Positions 34,418 through 44,428 are shown, counted from the first letter of the stretch. The stretch is 48,656 nt of DNA from [Flexibacter] sp. ATCC 35208 (GCF_001975825.1 NZ_MTKN01000063.1:1-48656); one strand, 5' to 3'. The notes: generated from the letters alone by a model not told the origin. Translations and numbers: made by a program.

Positions 34418-35365
34418 ATGGGAAAAACGAATATTCCTCGTTTAGAGTTAACAACTTTCACACAGGTAAATTTCAAAGAACCATTTCTGAATGTTGAAAA
34501 TTATCCTGTAGATGCAAGCCTCTTTACAATCAAAGACCGGAAGACGGCCCCGGTGAAGGATTACATTTCTCCTAACCGTAGACAGTTTTACAAAATATTC
34601 CATATTACAGCCGGTACAGGCATACTTACAGTAGGCTTACATCAATATCTCATGACCCCGGGCGATATTTCATTTCTTCACCCGGATGAGATTATGTCAT
34701 GGCAAACGACATCAGTAGAAACGGAGGGACATTTCTGCCTCATACACCCTGATTACTTTGAAGGGGCCAGTCACCTGGTGCAGTTATTTAGAAATTATCC
34801 TTACTTCCGGCCAGCGAAAGCAGTCGTGCAGTTATTGCCGGCACAGTCTGAAAAGACAGACCAGTACTTCAAGGCGATATTGGAAGAAGAGGAGGGTAAC
34901 AATGATGATAAGCAGCAAGCCATCTTCCTGCATTTACAGTTAATTCTGCTCGAGGCGCAGCGTGCCGGGAAAAACCTGGCTGATGAAGCGGTGCCTGATA
35001 GCTATCGTTATATCCATGGTTTCCTCTCACTGTTGGAAGCCACCTTCCAGGTACAGCATCCGGACGATGTGGTGAAAATGAAAACGGCGACTGAGTTTGC
35101 CGAACAACTTCATGTGCACCCCAACTACCTTAATACCCTTGTAAAGAACCAGACAGGTAAAACCGTGAGAGAGCATATACAGGAAAGACTCCTCTACGAA
35201 GCCAAGGTATTGCTGAAGCAAACCGACTGGGATATCAGGGCCATTAGTTATGTACTGGGTTTTTCTGAGCAGGCTGCTTTTACAGCGTTATTTAATAAGA
35301 AAGAACAGCTCTCCCCCTCTAAGTTCAGGGAAAATTTGAAACGCACAACTATCCCTGTTATTTGA
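34418..35365 (+). CDS. AraC-family transcriptional regulator
   Basis: The 315-aa protein has an N-terminal cupin-like domain (FYKIFHITAGTGILTVGLHQ, TPGDISFLHPDEI) and a C-terminal double HTH (ATEFAEQLHVHPNYLNTLVK; IRAISYVLGFSEQAAFTALFNKKEQLSPSKF). It is followed by an SDR gene after 54 bases, the same order as at 12468-14136. Confidence 0.92.
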   Translation: MGKTNIPRLELTTFTQVNFKEPFLNVENYPVDASLFTIKDRKTAPVKDYISPNRRQFYKIFHITAGTGILTVGLHQYLMTPGDISFLHPDEIMSWQTTSVETEGHFCLIHPDYFEGASHLVQLFRNYPYFRPAKAVVQLLPAQSEKTDQYFKAILEEEEGNNDDKQQAIFLHLQLILLEAQRAGKNLADEAVPDSYRYIHGFLSLLEATFQVQHPDDVVKMKTATEFAEQLHVHPNYLNTLVKNQTGKTVREHIQERLLYEAKVLLKQTDWDIRAISYVLGFSEQAAFTALFNKKEQLSPSKFRENLKRTTIPVI

Positions 35366-35419
35366 ATAAATACGGGCCGGACCAATGTTAGTTCCTTTGT
35401 ACCATAAAATTTTAAACAA

Positions 35420-36262
35420 ATGGGCAATCAAAGAAAAACATGGTTTATTACCGGCGCATCACAGGGTATTGGCTTGATACTGGCAAAGCAATTATTAGCA
35501 GCCGGATATAATGTAGCCGCTACTGCACGCAATGCTGACACCCTCAGAAAGGCGGTAGATAATGATACTCCTCAATTCCTGCCTTTACAGGTCAATCTTG
35601 TAGATGAAAAAAGTGTAGGGGAAGCGGTCAATAAAGCAATCGCACAATTCGGCGGCATCGATTATTTAGTAAATAATGCAGGTTTTGGCCTCATTGGCGG
35701 CATCGAAGAGACAACTGACGCAGAAGTCAGGAACAGCTTCGATATAAACGTATTTGGGCTTTTAAATGTCACCCGTGCAGTATTGCCACATATGCGGGCC
35801 GCACAATCCGGTCATATCTTCAATATGTCTTCTGTATTTGGTTTGATCTCCGGTGGGGGGTGGGGCGTATATTGCGGCACCAAGTTCGCCGTGGAAGGAA
35901 TTACTGAAGCACTGGCACAGGAAGTAAAGCCATTCGGTATTCATGTAACCATTGCAGAGCCGGGATATGTACGTACGAACTTCCTGAGCAGCGGCTCTAT
36001 TGCACATCCTGCACATCCTATTGCTGCATATGTAGCACTGGAAGAAGAGCGTCGTAAGCACAGGGAAGATGTACCCGGCACACAGGTAGGTGATCCTGAA
36101 AAGGTAGCGGCAGCTATTATCAGTCTGAGTCAGATGATCGAACCACCATTGCGTGTGTTGATGGGCTCTGATGCATTGCAGTTCGCAAATTATAAAATAC
36201 AGCTATTGCAGGAAGGTATTGCTGCGAATAAGGCCATGACCTTATCGACTGACTTCAGTTAA
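35420..36262 (+). CDS. Short-chain dehydrogenase/reductase
   Basis: The 280-aa protein has TGASQGIG at residues 12-19, an Arg in ATARN that favours NADP(H), NNAGFG, the catalytic Ser region NMSSVFG and YCGTKFA with active Tyr and Lys. It resembles oxidoreductases that act on retinol-like or hydroxysteroid substrates, but the substrate is unknown. It is probably regulated by the AraC protein upstream. Confidence 0.92.
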   Translation: MGNQRKTWFITGASQGIGLILAKQLLAAGYNVAATARNADTLRKAVDNDTPQFLPLQVNLVDEKSVGEAVNKAIAQFGGIDYLVNNAGFGLIGGIEETTDAEVRNSFDINVFGLLNVTRAVLPHMRAAQSGHIFNMSSVFGLISGGGWGVYCGTKFAVEGITEALAQEVKPFGIHVTIAEPGYVRTNFLSSGSIAHPAHPIAAYVALEEERRKHREDVPGTQVGDPEKVAAAIISLSQMIEPPLRVLMGSDALQFANYKIQLLQEGIAANKAMTLSTDFS

Positions 36263-36318
36263 TATACAGCCAGGGGTGTGACCTTTTATATTCTCATAAA
36301 AAGCACTAAGTTAGCTTT

Positions 36319-37728
36319 ATGAGACACACCCCTTTTTACCTGTTACTGTTACTGTTACTGTTGTTCTCCCGGTCCGTTTCCGCCCAGACAACCCAAACCG
36401 AAAAGCGAACCGACAGTATCACAAGACTGATGATACGCTACCTGAATGAATCCAAACCAGACAGTGCTTATGGCTACTGGGGTGAAGCCGCAAGGAAGCA
36501 ATTTACACCTGAGTCATGGCGTAATGTATACAAAGGCAACCTTTCGCCTTTCCTGCCTTTTTCGGACATCACTTATACCGGTAGTCATGATGGAATGAAC
36601 ATCTATACGATGAAAGGTGTAATGCCGCTAAATCTCTATGCAAAGCTGGATGTTTCGGGCAAACTGGAAACGTTTTTTTTTCAGCCGGTAAAGGTGAATC
36701 TACCGCAGAAAACCACTACCGCCCTTTCTGACAATCCGTTAAAAAGCCACCTGGATAGTATCGTTGAATCAGCCGTAAGACCCTACATTAACCTGGCCGG
36801 GAATGTGGGCCTGAGTGCTGGCGTACGCTATAACGGGCAGGACTATTTTTATAACTATGGTACTGTCAGACTGAACACAGATACGCTGCCGGACAATCAT
36901 ACCATTTATGAAACCGGCTCTATTACAAAAACATTCACCGGTACCTTGCTGGCGCTGGCTGTCATCCAGAAAAAAGTTACCCTGGATCAGCCGATCACTA
37001 AATTCCTTCCTGATTCTGTTGCAAAGAATCCTGCATTGAAAGGTATCACCCTGAAACAACTGGCCAATCATACAGCCGGATTTCCCAGTCTGCCATCCAA
37101 TCTATCTACATCAAGAGCTGAACAGCCTTATGAAAACTATGACCAGGCACACCTGTTTAGTTATCTGAAGTCGGCAGCACCAGAGAACCCACCGGGGAAA
37201 GTACATTCCTATAGTAACTTTGGATTTGGATTACTGGGTGTGATACTGGAGCGGATCTATGGAATGAACTATGCAGCGTTGCTGTCAAAATACATTACAG
37301 GTCCACAGGGATTGAAACATACAGGTATCAGCGTGTATGGCAAAATTGCCCAGGGATATGATGGTGGTTTGAGTCCTGTAGCTATGTGGGATCTGAATGC
37401 GATGAAGAGTGCCGGCGCCATTAAATCAGATGCAGCAGATCTGTTGAAGTATGCGAGCCTTCAGTTACAACAGGGTAAAGACCCCTTGCAGCAGGCATGT
37501 GCATTGGCACATCAGGCGACATATGATGACGGTGCTACTAAGATCGGTCTTGCGTGGGTACGCTTCCAGCATCAGGATGACTACTTATTCCACAATGGTG
37601 CGACAGGTGGTTACCGCTCATTTTTGCTGGCTGATACATCGAACAATACGGCTGTGGTGATACTGGTGAATTCAGTCAATGGTGTGGAAGCTGTAGGTGC
37701 ACAGATCGTACAGAACCTGAAAAAATAA
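36319..37728 (+). CDS. Secreted serine hydrolase, class C beta-lactamase fold, with DUF3887 N-terminus
   Basis: The 469-aa protein begins with a signal peptide (MRHTPFYLLLLLLLLFSRSV). Residues about 30-125 match the DUF3887-like domain often found before these hydrolases. The serine hydrolase part has S201-I-T-K204 (SxxK), Y298-S-N300 (YxN) and HNGATGGYR in place of the KTG box (HxG form). Such enzymes hydrolyse D-amino peptides, esters or beta-lactams; resistance cannot be inferred. The box TAGCTTTA overlaps its ATG. Confidence 0.9.
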   Translation: MRHTPFYLLLLLLLLFSRSVSAQTTQTEKRTDSITRLMIRYLNESKPDSAYGYWGEAARKQFTPESWRNVYKGNLSPFLPFSDITYTGSHDGMNIYTMKGVMPLNLYAKLDVSGKLETFFFQPVKVNLPQKTTTALSDNPLKSHLDSIVESAVRPYINLAGNVGLSAGVRYNGQDYFYNYGTVRLNTDTLPDNHTIYETGSITKTFTGTLLALAVIQKKVTLDQPITKFLPDSVAKNPALKGITLKQLANHTAGFPSLPSNLSTSRAEQPYENYDQAHLFSYLKSAAPENPPGKVHSYSNFGFGLLGVILERIYGMNYAALLSKYITGPQGLKHTGISVYGKIAQGYDGGLSPVAMWDLNAMKSAGAIKSDAADLLKYASLQLQQGKDPLQQACALAHQATYDDGATKIGLAWVRFQHQDDYLFHNGATGGYRSFLLADTSNNTAVVILVNSVNGVEAVGAQIVQNLKK

Positions 37729-37735
37729 GAAAAAA

Positions 37736-37767
37736 TAACGCTGCTGCCACATTTAGCAGCAGCGTTA
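37736..37767 (-). terminator. Terminator of the 113-aa gene
   Basis: Arms 37736-37747 and 37756-37767 pair perfectly (12 bp) around an 8-base loop. The T-rich side is on the minus strand, complementing the A-run at 37729-37735. Confidence 0.75.
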
Positions 37768-37810
37768 TAAAAAAAGCTCGGCGGGGTACGTTAGGATAAA
37801 CAGGCGTACT

Positions 37811-38152
37811 TTATTTTGGAAGACGTGTATCCGTAGCTTTCAGCTTTGCTAATGTGTCTTCAAAAACCTGCACGTAAATAGCTTTAATGCTGGCTAATTC
37901 CGCACTGCTTACGCCACGTACCTTACCATCGTTTCCTTCCGGAGGTCGGGTCGCCGCTCTCAGTTTTCTGTAAAATGTGGGAATACTCCAATCACATTGT
38001 TTACAGATTAATTCCCTCGCTTCGACAGGAATGTTATTCACCTTCCAGAACATCTCTGCAAAGGGATTCGGATAGAGGCCATTCGCTGCGGCTTTCTTAA
38101 TTCCCATTTCGGGCTGCTCCAGGTGGATCTGTTTTGATCGTTTTCGATTCAT
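37811..38152 (-). CDS. Unknown small basic protein with a HTH-like segment
   Basis: The 113-aa soluble protein has a segment CKQCDWSIPTFYRKLRAATR that looks like a helix-turn-helix recognition region, and a basic N-terminus (MNRKRSKQIH). I do not recognise a family. It is transcribed alone between the SusD gene and the serine hydrolase, with its own terminator. A DNA-binding role is only suggested. Confidence 0.55.
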   Translation of the reverse strand: MNRKRSKQIHLEQPEMGIKKAAANGLYPNPFAEMFWKVNNIPVEARELICKQCDWSIPTFYRKLRAATRPPEGNDGKVRGVSSAELASIKAIYVQVFEDTLAKLKATDTRLPK

Positions 38153-38459
38153 AGAAGGAATCTGGTTTTAATTGAACAATAACGTTTTTGGTTAGGAAAT
38201 ATGAGTCTTTAGAATGTTAATTGGGGAAACGTTTCGTTCAATTCCTGGTGAAAAATTAGGACTCCTTTTGAATATAACGATAGAAAAAAGCAACTTTTTT
38301 TCTCCGACCAAAAAAGGAGGGTCGTTTTTTTGAATAATTTCCAATGTTGTAGGTACTGTAGTAATGAAAAATAGTTTTGAAATTGTTTGGATGACAAACT
38401 GAAATGGAAAGTATCACCATGGTATGTTTGCAAATCATGGTGATACTTTCCATTAATAG
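38153..38459. repeat. Gene-free A+T-rich stretch with a perfect 18-bp hairpin
   Basis: No supported gene. Short minus-strand frames of 65-74 codons are low-complexity and lack ribosome binding sites. At 38404-38421 and 38436-38453 two 18-base arms are exact inverted copies around a 14-base loop, just past the SusD stop. The hairpin probably ends the SusCD transcript, although the following T-run is weak. Confidence 0.65.
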
Positions 38460-39986
38460 TCAGTTGTACCCATTGTTCTGTGTATACAGCCCTGGTGCTA
38501 TATCCAGCTGTGATTTTGGAACAGGATAAATAATGTAGTCCGGTGTGAACGTCTGAATCTTATTCTGGACGTCTTCGGACGTGATCCAGGCTGAAATTAT
38601 CGAGATGATTAACCCACTTCTTACGAGGTCATGCCACCTGGTTCCTTCGGCGGCGAACTCTTTTCTTCTTTCTTCCATCAGTTCTGCGAGGGTCACATTT
38701 GCCTTATCGCCTGTCAACCCTGCTCTTACCCTCACCTGGTTCACGATCGCGTCTACATCTGCCCCCTGTGAACCCGAAGCGCCATGTAAAACACATTCTG
38801 CCTTCAGCAGCAGTACATCCGTATACCGTAGCACGATAAAGTTGATGGACCAGTCCTGTGTCACTGTAGGCACCTTTGTGATGTCTACATACTTTTTCAG
38901 GAAGGAGCGGGTCTCTACCTGTCCGTTGGTATTTGTATATCCTGTCTGGATGGTAAAGGTCTTCCGGATATCGCCTGCCTCAAAACTATTCAGCAGGTCT
39001 GTTGACACCGGACGAATGGTGAGCCCTCCCTGTGTGTTTTTTGAAATAGCCGAAAAATAGGTATCAGGAACTAAAATGCCGGGGTAAGAGGCGCCGACTG
39101 AGGGAGAGGCCCCGGAAGTATAGTCGATGTTGTAAACGACCTCTTTGTTGTATTCGTTGCTATACGAAAAGATATCGGTGAAGGAAGAGAGGAAGGCATA
39201 GTTCCCGCTATTGATGATTTCGTTGAGCAGATCGGCTGCCTGCTGCCATTCATTCAGTCCCAGTCCCGGGCCTTCCATGCTATAGGTAGGAGCGGAGCGG
39301 GTCATGTATACGAGAGCTAAGATTCCTTTGGCTGCATATTTTGTAGGCCGGCCCCTGTCTGCCGTAGCATATGTATCTGCTGAAGAGGTGGTGCCATTCG
39401 TAGATGGTAAATGATCGGCGGCGTATTTCAGATCACTGATGATGAGGTCATAGATGTCGGAGACCGGACTTCTGCCTATTGTGGCTGCTTCTGCGGCCAG
39501 TACGGTTTTGTCTATAAGAGGGACCTTGCCAAACAGTCTCACCAGGTCAAAGTAGAAGAAGGCACGGAGAAACTTTGCCTCTGCCTGCAGGCGGGTGCGC
39601 AGAATGGTGTCTGTAACAAGGTTGCCTCTGTCAGCGAGGTTCTCTAATACGAGGTTCGCCCGAAAAATACCATTGTAATTTGTGACCCATGCCTCAGACA
39701 TATACGCATTGGTGGAGAGGTCATTGTAAAAGTCGTTCACGCCTTCCCAGTCCCTTACTCCGCCATCTGATACGGCATACAGGTTGTCAGAGCGGGTTTC
39801 TGACAGGTTGTATAGTCTGTCAGGATACCTGAGCAGGTCGTTGTAAATAGCGTTCGTCCCCTGTATAAAGTCATTTGAATTAGCGAAGAAGTTATCTGTC
39901 GTTACGGACGAAACAGGTTGTAAATCCAGGTCGGTCTTACAGGAAGGAATGATGAATATCGCCAGTAATATCAATATGTTTCTCAT
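38460..39986 (-). CDS. SusD/RagB-family glycan-binding lipoprotein
   Basis: The 508-aa protein starts MRNILILLAIFIIPSCKTDL, with a lipobox ending at Cys16. It has the SusD helical framework (NFFANSNDFIQGTNAIYNDL; AEAKFLRAFFYFDLVRLFGKVPL; DLKYAADHLPS) and the family-typical tail EERRKEFAAEGTRWHDLVRSG. It sits on the cell surface as a lid on the SusC channel and binds the oligosaccharide. It is 11 bases after the SusC gene. Confidence 0.95.
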   Translation of the reverse strand: MRNILILLAIFIIPSCKTDLDLQPVSSVTTDNFFANSNDFIQGTNAIYNDLLRYPDRLYNLSETRSDNLYAVSDGGVRDWEGVNDFYNDLSTNAYMSEAWVTNYNGIFRANLVLENLADRGNLVTDTILRTRLQAEAKFLRAFFYFDLVRLFGKVPLIDKTVLAAEAATIGRSPVSDIYDLIISDLKYAADHLPSTNGTTSSADTYATADRGRPTKYAAKGILALVYMTRSAPTYSMEGPGLGLNEWQQAADLLNEIINSGNYAFLSSFTDIFSYSNEYNKEVVYNIDYTSGASPSVGASYPGILVPDTYFSAISKNTQGGLTIRPVSTDLLNSFEAGDIRKTFTIQTGYTNTNGQVETRSFLKKYVDITKVPTVTQDWSINFIVLRYTDVLLLKAECVLHGASGSQGADVDAIVNQVRVRAGLTGDKANVTLAELMEERRKEFAAEGTRWHDLVRSGLIISIISAWITSEDVQNKIQTFTPDYIIYPVPKSQLDIAPGLYTQNNGYN

Positions 39987-39997
39987 GTGGAATGCGA

Positions 39998-42900
39998 TTA
40001 AAAGGTGATGTTTAAACCGAGTATCAGTGATTTTGGCAGTGGTAGTCCGCCATAGTCGCCCGCTTCGGGGAAGGAGGTACTTCCGCTTACATCGGTGTTG
40101 GCAGCTTCAGGGTTAAAACCACCGTAGTATCTGTCATGACCAAAGTAGTTTTCGGCTGTGATGTATATTCTGGCGGCATTGATCTGTTTTGCTTTCAATG
40201 CCTTGCCCAGGTTATAACCCAGTGTAATGCTGCGTACTCTCCAGTAGTTAGAGGAATATAACCAGTCGGTATTAGCGATGTAGGTTGTACTGGTCACGGC
40301 CTTGCTGGTGATGCCATTACCCGGTTCTTCGGCAGAGCGCCAGCGATCCCGCATAATGCCCAGGGTATTTTCCAGGGAGCTCATACCGACCCGGTTGATG
40401 GCCCTGCCCAGTAAAGAGTAAATAGCGCCACCACTTTGTCCCTGTACGAGGAAGGCGAAGTCAAAGTTTTTGTACCGGAAGGTACTGTTGATGCCCCATA
40501 TCTTATCAGGGCTGGGCTTACCTGCTATCACACGGTCACTACTGTTGATCACACCGTCGCCATTGGCATCAAAATACTTTGGATCGCCGGCTGTTTCACT
40601 GGTGTACAGGGGTACGCCTTTGTCAATATCTTCCTGGCTCAGTACGCCGGTCCTTTTTAATACATAGATGCTGTAGATCGGCTCACCTACTTTCAGTATG
40701 CTATGTACTGCTGCATCGCCCAGACTGGATGGAATTACGATTTGTGTTTGTCCGTTTGGCAATGCCACCAGTTTATTTTTAGTGAGGGTCAGGTTCCCGC
40801 CCAGGTTCCAGCTAAAGTCTTTCGTGTTGATGACTTTCGCATTTAGTTCGAACTCCCATCCATTGTTTTTCACTCTTCCTGCATTGCTCAGGTATGTCTG
40901 GAACCCTGTGGTGGCGAGAATGGGCACATTCAGCAGCAGACTGGATGTAATTTTGTTATAGTAATCGATGGAACCTGTGAGCCGGTTATTGAAGAGACCA
41001 AAATCAATACCTCCATCGATGGTCTGACTCTTTTCCCATGTAAGATCAGGGTTCACAATTGAACCCTGTGTTTGTCCTGCTACCGATGTATTGTTCAGTG
41101 ATGCATTGGCGGCAGTGAGCAATGCAATGCTGGCATAATCCCCGATGTTGTAGTTGCCTGTCTCACCATAGCTCACACGGAGTTTCAGGTTATTCAATGG
41201 TTTTACATTGCGCAGAAATGGTTCGTCTGTTATATTCCATCCTACAGAAGCAGCGGGGAATAAGGCCCATTTGGTATTATTACCAAAGCGGGAGGAGCCA
41301 TCACGACGCAAGCTGGCAGACAACAGGTATTTCCCTTTGTATGCATATTGTGTCCTGCCAAAGAAGGAGAGCAGTTTGTTCTGCGTTTCTGTACTGTTAC
41401 CTGTGATCGCTACAGCGCCATTCAGTGTGGTGATGTTACTATAGTTGAAGCCACCTGAAGATCTTTCCAGGTTGGCGTAGAGGTAATCACTGTTGTAGGA
41501 GAAACCTGCCAGCAATGATACATCATGCGCTTGCCCAAAGTTGTGATTGTAGTTAAATGTATTTTCATTGACGAATGTCTGACGACGGTATTGAGACAGT
41601 GCTCCATAAGTACCGGCATTGGGAGATGCAAGCCTTGTAGAATAAGAGGATACAGTGACACCATTGGGTTGGTAAGTCTTTGATGTGTTATCCGTATTGT
41701 CGAGGTTTACGGTCGTTTTAAAGTGCAGGTCTTTTATTATTTCATAATCACCATACAGGCTGGTCAATGTTCTGAAACGCCTGGTCGCGCCAATAAAGTA
41801 CAGCAGCTTAGCAACCGGACTATTGTTGGAAACGGCCCATGGATAACGGTCGTAGGTGAATACGTTTACATTTTCTGCATCGAATAGCTGTACGGGGGTG
41901 GCTGATACCAGTTGATGCAGTATATTGTCTTTCCCTTCTACGCCGGGATCATTGGTGATAGAGTAGGAGGGGTTGATGTTCAATCCCAGTTTCAGTCTGT
42001 CATTCGCCTTTACTTCGAAGTTGGCCCGCACGGAGTACAAGGTATAATCTGTCTTTTTCACCAGGCCATCTGTTTTGGTATAGTTACCGGAGAGGAAATA
42101 GTTCAGCGTGCCTGTACCACCTCTGGCAGATAACTGGTAGTTCTGCAAAGCCGCTTGTCTGAATGCTTCATCCTGCCAGTCGATGAATTTCAAACCACCG
42201 TAGTTGGGTTGTGTCCAGCGATCATCCGTCATATAGTTGATGTCAATACCACTGGCAGGTAAGCCAAGGAGTGTTCTTCTCTCATCGTTGCTCTGTGTCG
42301 CAGTCCTGTTAGCGCCTGACTTCACCCATTGTTGATTGATCATTTCAGTTGCCCTGTCTATCCATTCTTTGCCACTGAGCACATCCAGTTTTTTTACAGC
42401 TTTGGAATAACCTGCGTTGGCATTGAAACTGATTTCTGCCTTACCTGTTTTTCCTCTTTTGGTGGTGATGAGCACTACCCCATTGCCGCCTCTGGATCCG
42501 TAGATGGCAGAAGAAGCGGCGTCTTTTAATACCTGTATAGATTCGATATCATCAGGGTTGATGTTATCCAGTGGATTTCCGCTACCAAAGCTGCCCGCAG
42601 AACCGGGAGCCGCAGTAGACAATGGAAAACCATCTATCACATACAAAGGCTCATTGCCGGCAGAGATAGAAGCAGCGCCTCTTACCTGTACGCTGAAAGC
42701 CTTGCCGGGTGTACCAGTTGTTTGTTTAACGGAGATACCGGCCATCTGGCCAATGAGTGCCTGATCTACCCGGGTCACAGGACGTTGTTGCAGGTTCTCT
42801 GTATTGAGAGAGGCCACAGCACCGGTCAGACTGGATTTGCGCTGGGTGCCATAACCTACTACCACCACCTGGTCCAGCGAGCCGACAGCAGCTTTGAGTG

Positions 42901-43225
42901 ATACGTCCAGCGTAAAGGTAGTACCGGGTCTGAGCTGATAACCGGAATAATTCTTTGGCTCAAAGCCGATACTGGTAATGGTAAAATGGTAAGGGCCACC
43001 TGCTGGTAAGCTGGCATAGAACAGACCGGCGGTGTCAGTCTTTGCGCCGGTGGTGAAATTGCTTTGTGTGTTGCGGATCACGATGGTGGCGCCTATTACG
43101 GGATGATTATCTTCACTGTGTACGATCCCTTTTACGTCGCTCATTTTTGTTTGCGCAAAGGTCCATAAGGGTAGGAAGATCAGGGCTATCATGGACGCCC
43201 GGGTCCAGGGTTGCTTACATTTCAT
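39998..43225 (-). CDS. SusC/RagA-family TonB-linked outer membrane transporter
   Basis: The 1075-aa protein has a signal peptide to about residue 25, a CarboxypepD-reg-like domain (VKGIVHSEDNHPVIGATIVI), a TonB-box-like segment before the plug (SLDQVVVVGYGTQRKSSLTG), the plug with IDGFPL and NPDDIESIQVLKDAASSAIYGSRGGNGVVLITTKRG, and a long 22-strand beta barrel ending LPLPKSLILGLNITF. It imports oligosaccharides with SusD. A preceding FecR/sigma pair points to regulation by trans-envelope signalling, though the N-terminus lacks an obvious STN domain. Confidence 0.96.
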   Translation of the reverse strand: MKCKQPWTRASMIALIFLPLWTFAQTKMSDVKGIVHSEDNHPVIGATIVIRNTQSNFTTGAKTDTAGLFYASLPAGGPYHFTITSIGFEPKNYSGYQLRPGTTFTLDVSLKAAVGSLDQVVVVGYGTQRKSSLTGAVASLNTENLQQRPVTRVDQALIGQMAGISVKQTTGTPGKAFSVQVRGAASISAGNEPLYVIDGFPLSTAAPGSAGSFGSGNPLDNINPDDIESIQVLKDAASSAIYGSRGGNGVVLITTKRGKTGKAEISFNANAGYSKAVKKLDVLSGKEWIDRATEMINQQWVKSGANRTATQSNDERRTLLGLPASGIDINYMTDDRWTQPNYGGLKFIDWQDEAFRQAALQNYQLSARGGTGTLNYFLSGNYTKTDGLVKKTDYTLYSVRANFEVKANDRLKLGLNINPSYSITNDPGVEGKDNILHQLVSATPVQLFDAENVNVFTYDRYPWAVSNNSPVAKLLYFIGATRRFRTLTSLYGDYEIIKDLHFKTTVNLDNTDNTSKTYQPNGVTVSSYSTRLASPNAGTYGALSQYRRQTFVNENTFNYNHNFGQAHDVSLLAGFSYNSDYLYANLERSSGGFNYSNITTLNGAVAITGNSTETQNKLLSFFGRTQYAYKGKYLLSASLRRDGSSRFGNNTKWALFPAASVGWNITDEPFLRNVKPLNNLKLRVSYGETGNYNIGDYASIALLTAANASLNNTSVAGQTQGSIVNPDLTWEKSQTIDGGIDFGLFNNRLTGSIDYYNKITSSLLLNVPILATTGFQTYLSNAGRVKNNGWEFELNAKVINTKDFSWNLGGNLTLTKNKLVALPNGQTQIVIPSSLGDAAVHSILKVGEPIYSIYVLKRTGVLSQEDIDKGVPLYTSETAGDPKYFDANGDGVINSSDRVIAGKPSPDKIWGINSTFRYKNFDFAFLVQGQSGGAIYSLLGRAINRVGMSSLENTLGIMRDRWRSAEEPGNGITSKAVTSTTYIANTDWLYSSNYWRVRSITLGYNLGKALKAKQINAARIYITAENYFGHDRYYGGFNPEAANTDVSGSTSFPEAGDYGGLPLPKSLILGLNITF

Positions 43226-43318
43226 ACAGCATTGTAGTTTTATCAGGAAACAACAGCCCTGTTATCAATCGGTATGACTGATACGATGGGCTATACGTGG
43301 AAAATATGTATACGGGTT

Positions 43319-44368
43319 TTACTTTCTAATTATCATAACGCTATCATTGTCGGTCATCTTAAGGTTGTTCAATTTTGCAATTCGTGCTAAGATAGATGCA
43401 AGTGATTCTGTTCTTTCATATCTGGCCGTGAAATAGATATCCTTTATATCGGATCTGTTATAAATAATTCTCACCTTATAGAGTGCTTCGAGTTGATTCA
43501 GCACTTCTTCCAGCGATTGGTTGTTGAACATATACCAGTTGTTCTCTTCGCTATTGGCGATGAACGGATCTTCTGCAGGATGACTGTCTCTCGTAGCAGA
43601 AGCGGTGTTCTGCAGGAAAGAGTGCACGATGATCCGGTTGCCATAAATAAATTCCTGTCCGGGAGAGAGGTATACTTTGTTCTTCATTCTTCCTGTGTTG
43701 GAAGAAGTGATCATCACCTTGCCAGTGTATAATCTGACCCTGATATCATGAAATGAATTGACTTCAAAACCCGTTCCCAATACTGTCGTCGTGATTTCTC
43801 CACTGATCACTGTGAATGGATGTTGGTCGTCTTTTGTTACCTGAAAAAATGCCTTCCCTGTCATACTGATCGCGCGGTTGTGGGTAAATGGTTCCCGCCA
43901 GGTAAGTGCGCTTTGATCAGCCAGCAGGATGCCGGTACCGTCTCCCATGGTGAGTTTCATGGGTACACCCGTGGTGTTTGTAGCATGATGCAGGCTGTCA
44001 TGCAAAGCAGGTCTGGTTGACAGCGCAATATTGGTAGATGGTCTTTTACCGATCCATTGCCAGTTAACGATCATAAGCAGACAGATGGCAGCTGCGGCAG
44101 CCAGTATAGCGAACGGTCTTTTTGATGACACCGGTTTTTCTCCTGCCTGTTTGAACTGCACCCATTTTTCGTCCATGTTCATTTCATCCAGCACATAATC
44201 AAGCGTTTGCCTGGCATCGGCGAGTTGCCATGCCAGGCGGAGGGTATCCAGGTATTGGCAGTTTTCCGCGCTGAGAGCTATCCAGCGCTCGACGAGGGCT
44301 TTTTCTGAGGCGGTGGCCTCATTTGCCAGGTACCTGGTCAGGAGTTCATCGTTGATTGTATTTTCCAT
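43319..44368 (-). CDS. FecR-family anti-sigma factor
   Basis: The 349-aa protein has a cytoplasmic N-terminal part (LLTRYLANEATASEKALVER), one transmembrane helix at residues about 84-104 (PFAILAAAAAICLLMIVNW), the FecR domain (TGVPMKLTMGDGTGILLADQSALTWREPF) and a C-terminal DUF4974/STN-like domain (LEEVLNQLEALYKVRIIYNR onward). It holds the ECF sigma factor inactive until the outer membrane receptor signals. It lies 60 bases after sigma and 93 before SusC. Confidence 0.94.
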   Translation of the reverse strand: MENTINDELLTRYLANEATASEKALVERWIALSAENCQYLDTLRLAWQLADARQTLDYVLDEMNMDEKWVQFKQAGEKPVSSKRPFAILAAAAAICLLMIVNWQWIGKRPSTNIALSTRPALHDSLHHATNTTGVPMKLTMGDGTGILLADQSALTWREPFTHNRAISMTGKAFFQVTKDDQHPFTVISGEITTTVLGTGFEVNSFHDIRVRLYTGKVMITSSNTGRMKNKVYLSPGQEFIYGNRIIVHSFLQNTASATRDSHPAEDPFIANSEENNWYMFNNQSLEEVLNQLEALYKVRIIYNRSDIKDIYFTARYERTESLASILARIAKLNNLKMTDNDSVMIIRK

Positions 44369-44428
44369 GCGCTCGGATATTAATACAAGTGAAAGTAATT
44401 TTACCCCTACAAGGGGTGAAAATATTTT

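Noticed and set aside
38209..38453. Minus-strand frames of 65 and 74 codons after SusD
   Set aside because: They are low complexity and Phe/Ser/Lys rich from A+T-rich DNA, include the hairpin arms and have no ribosome binding site.
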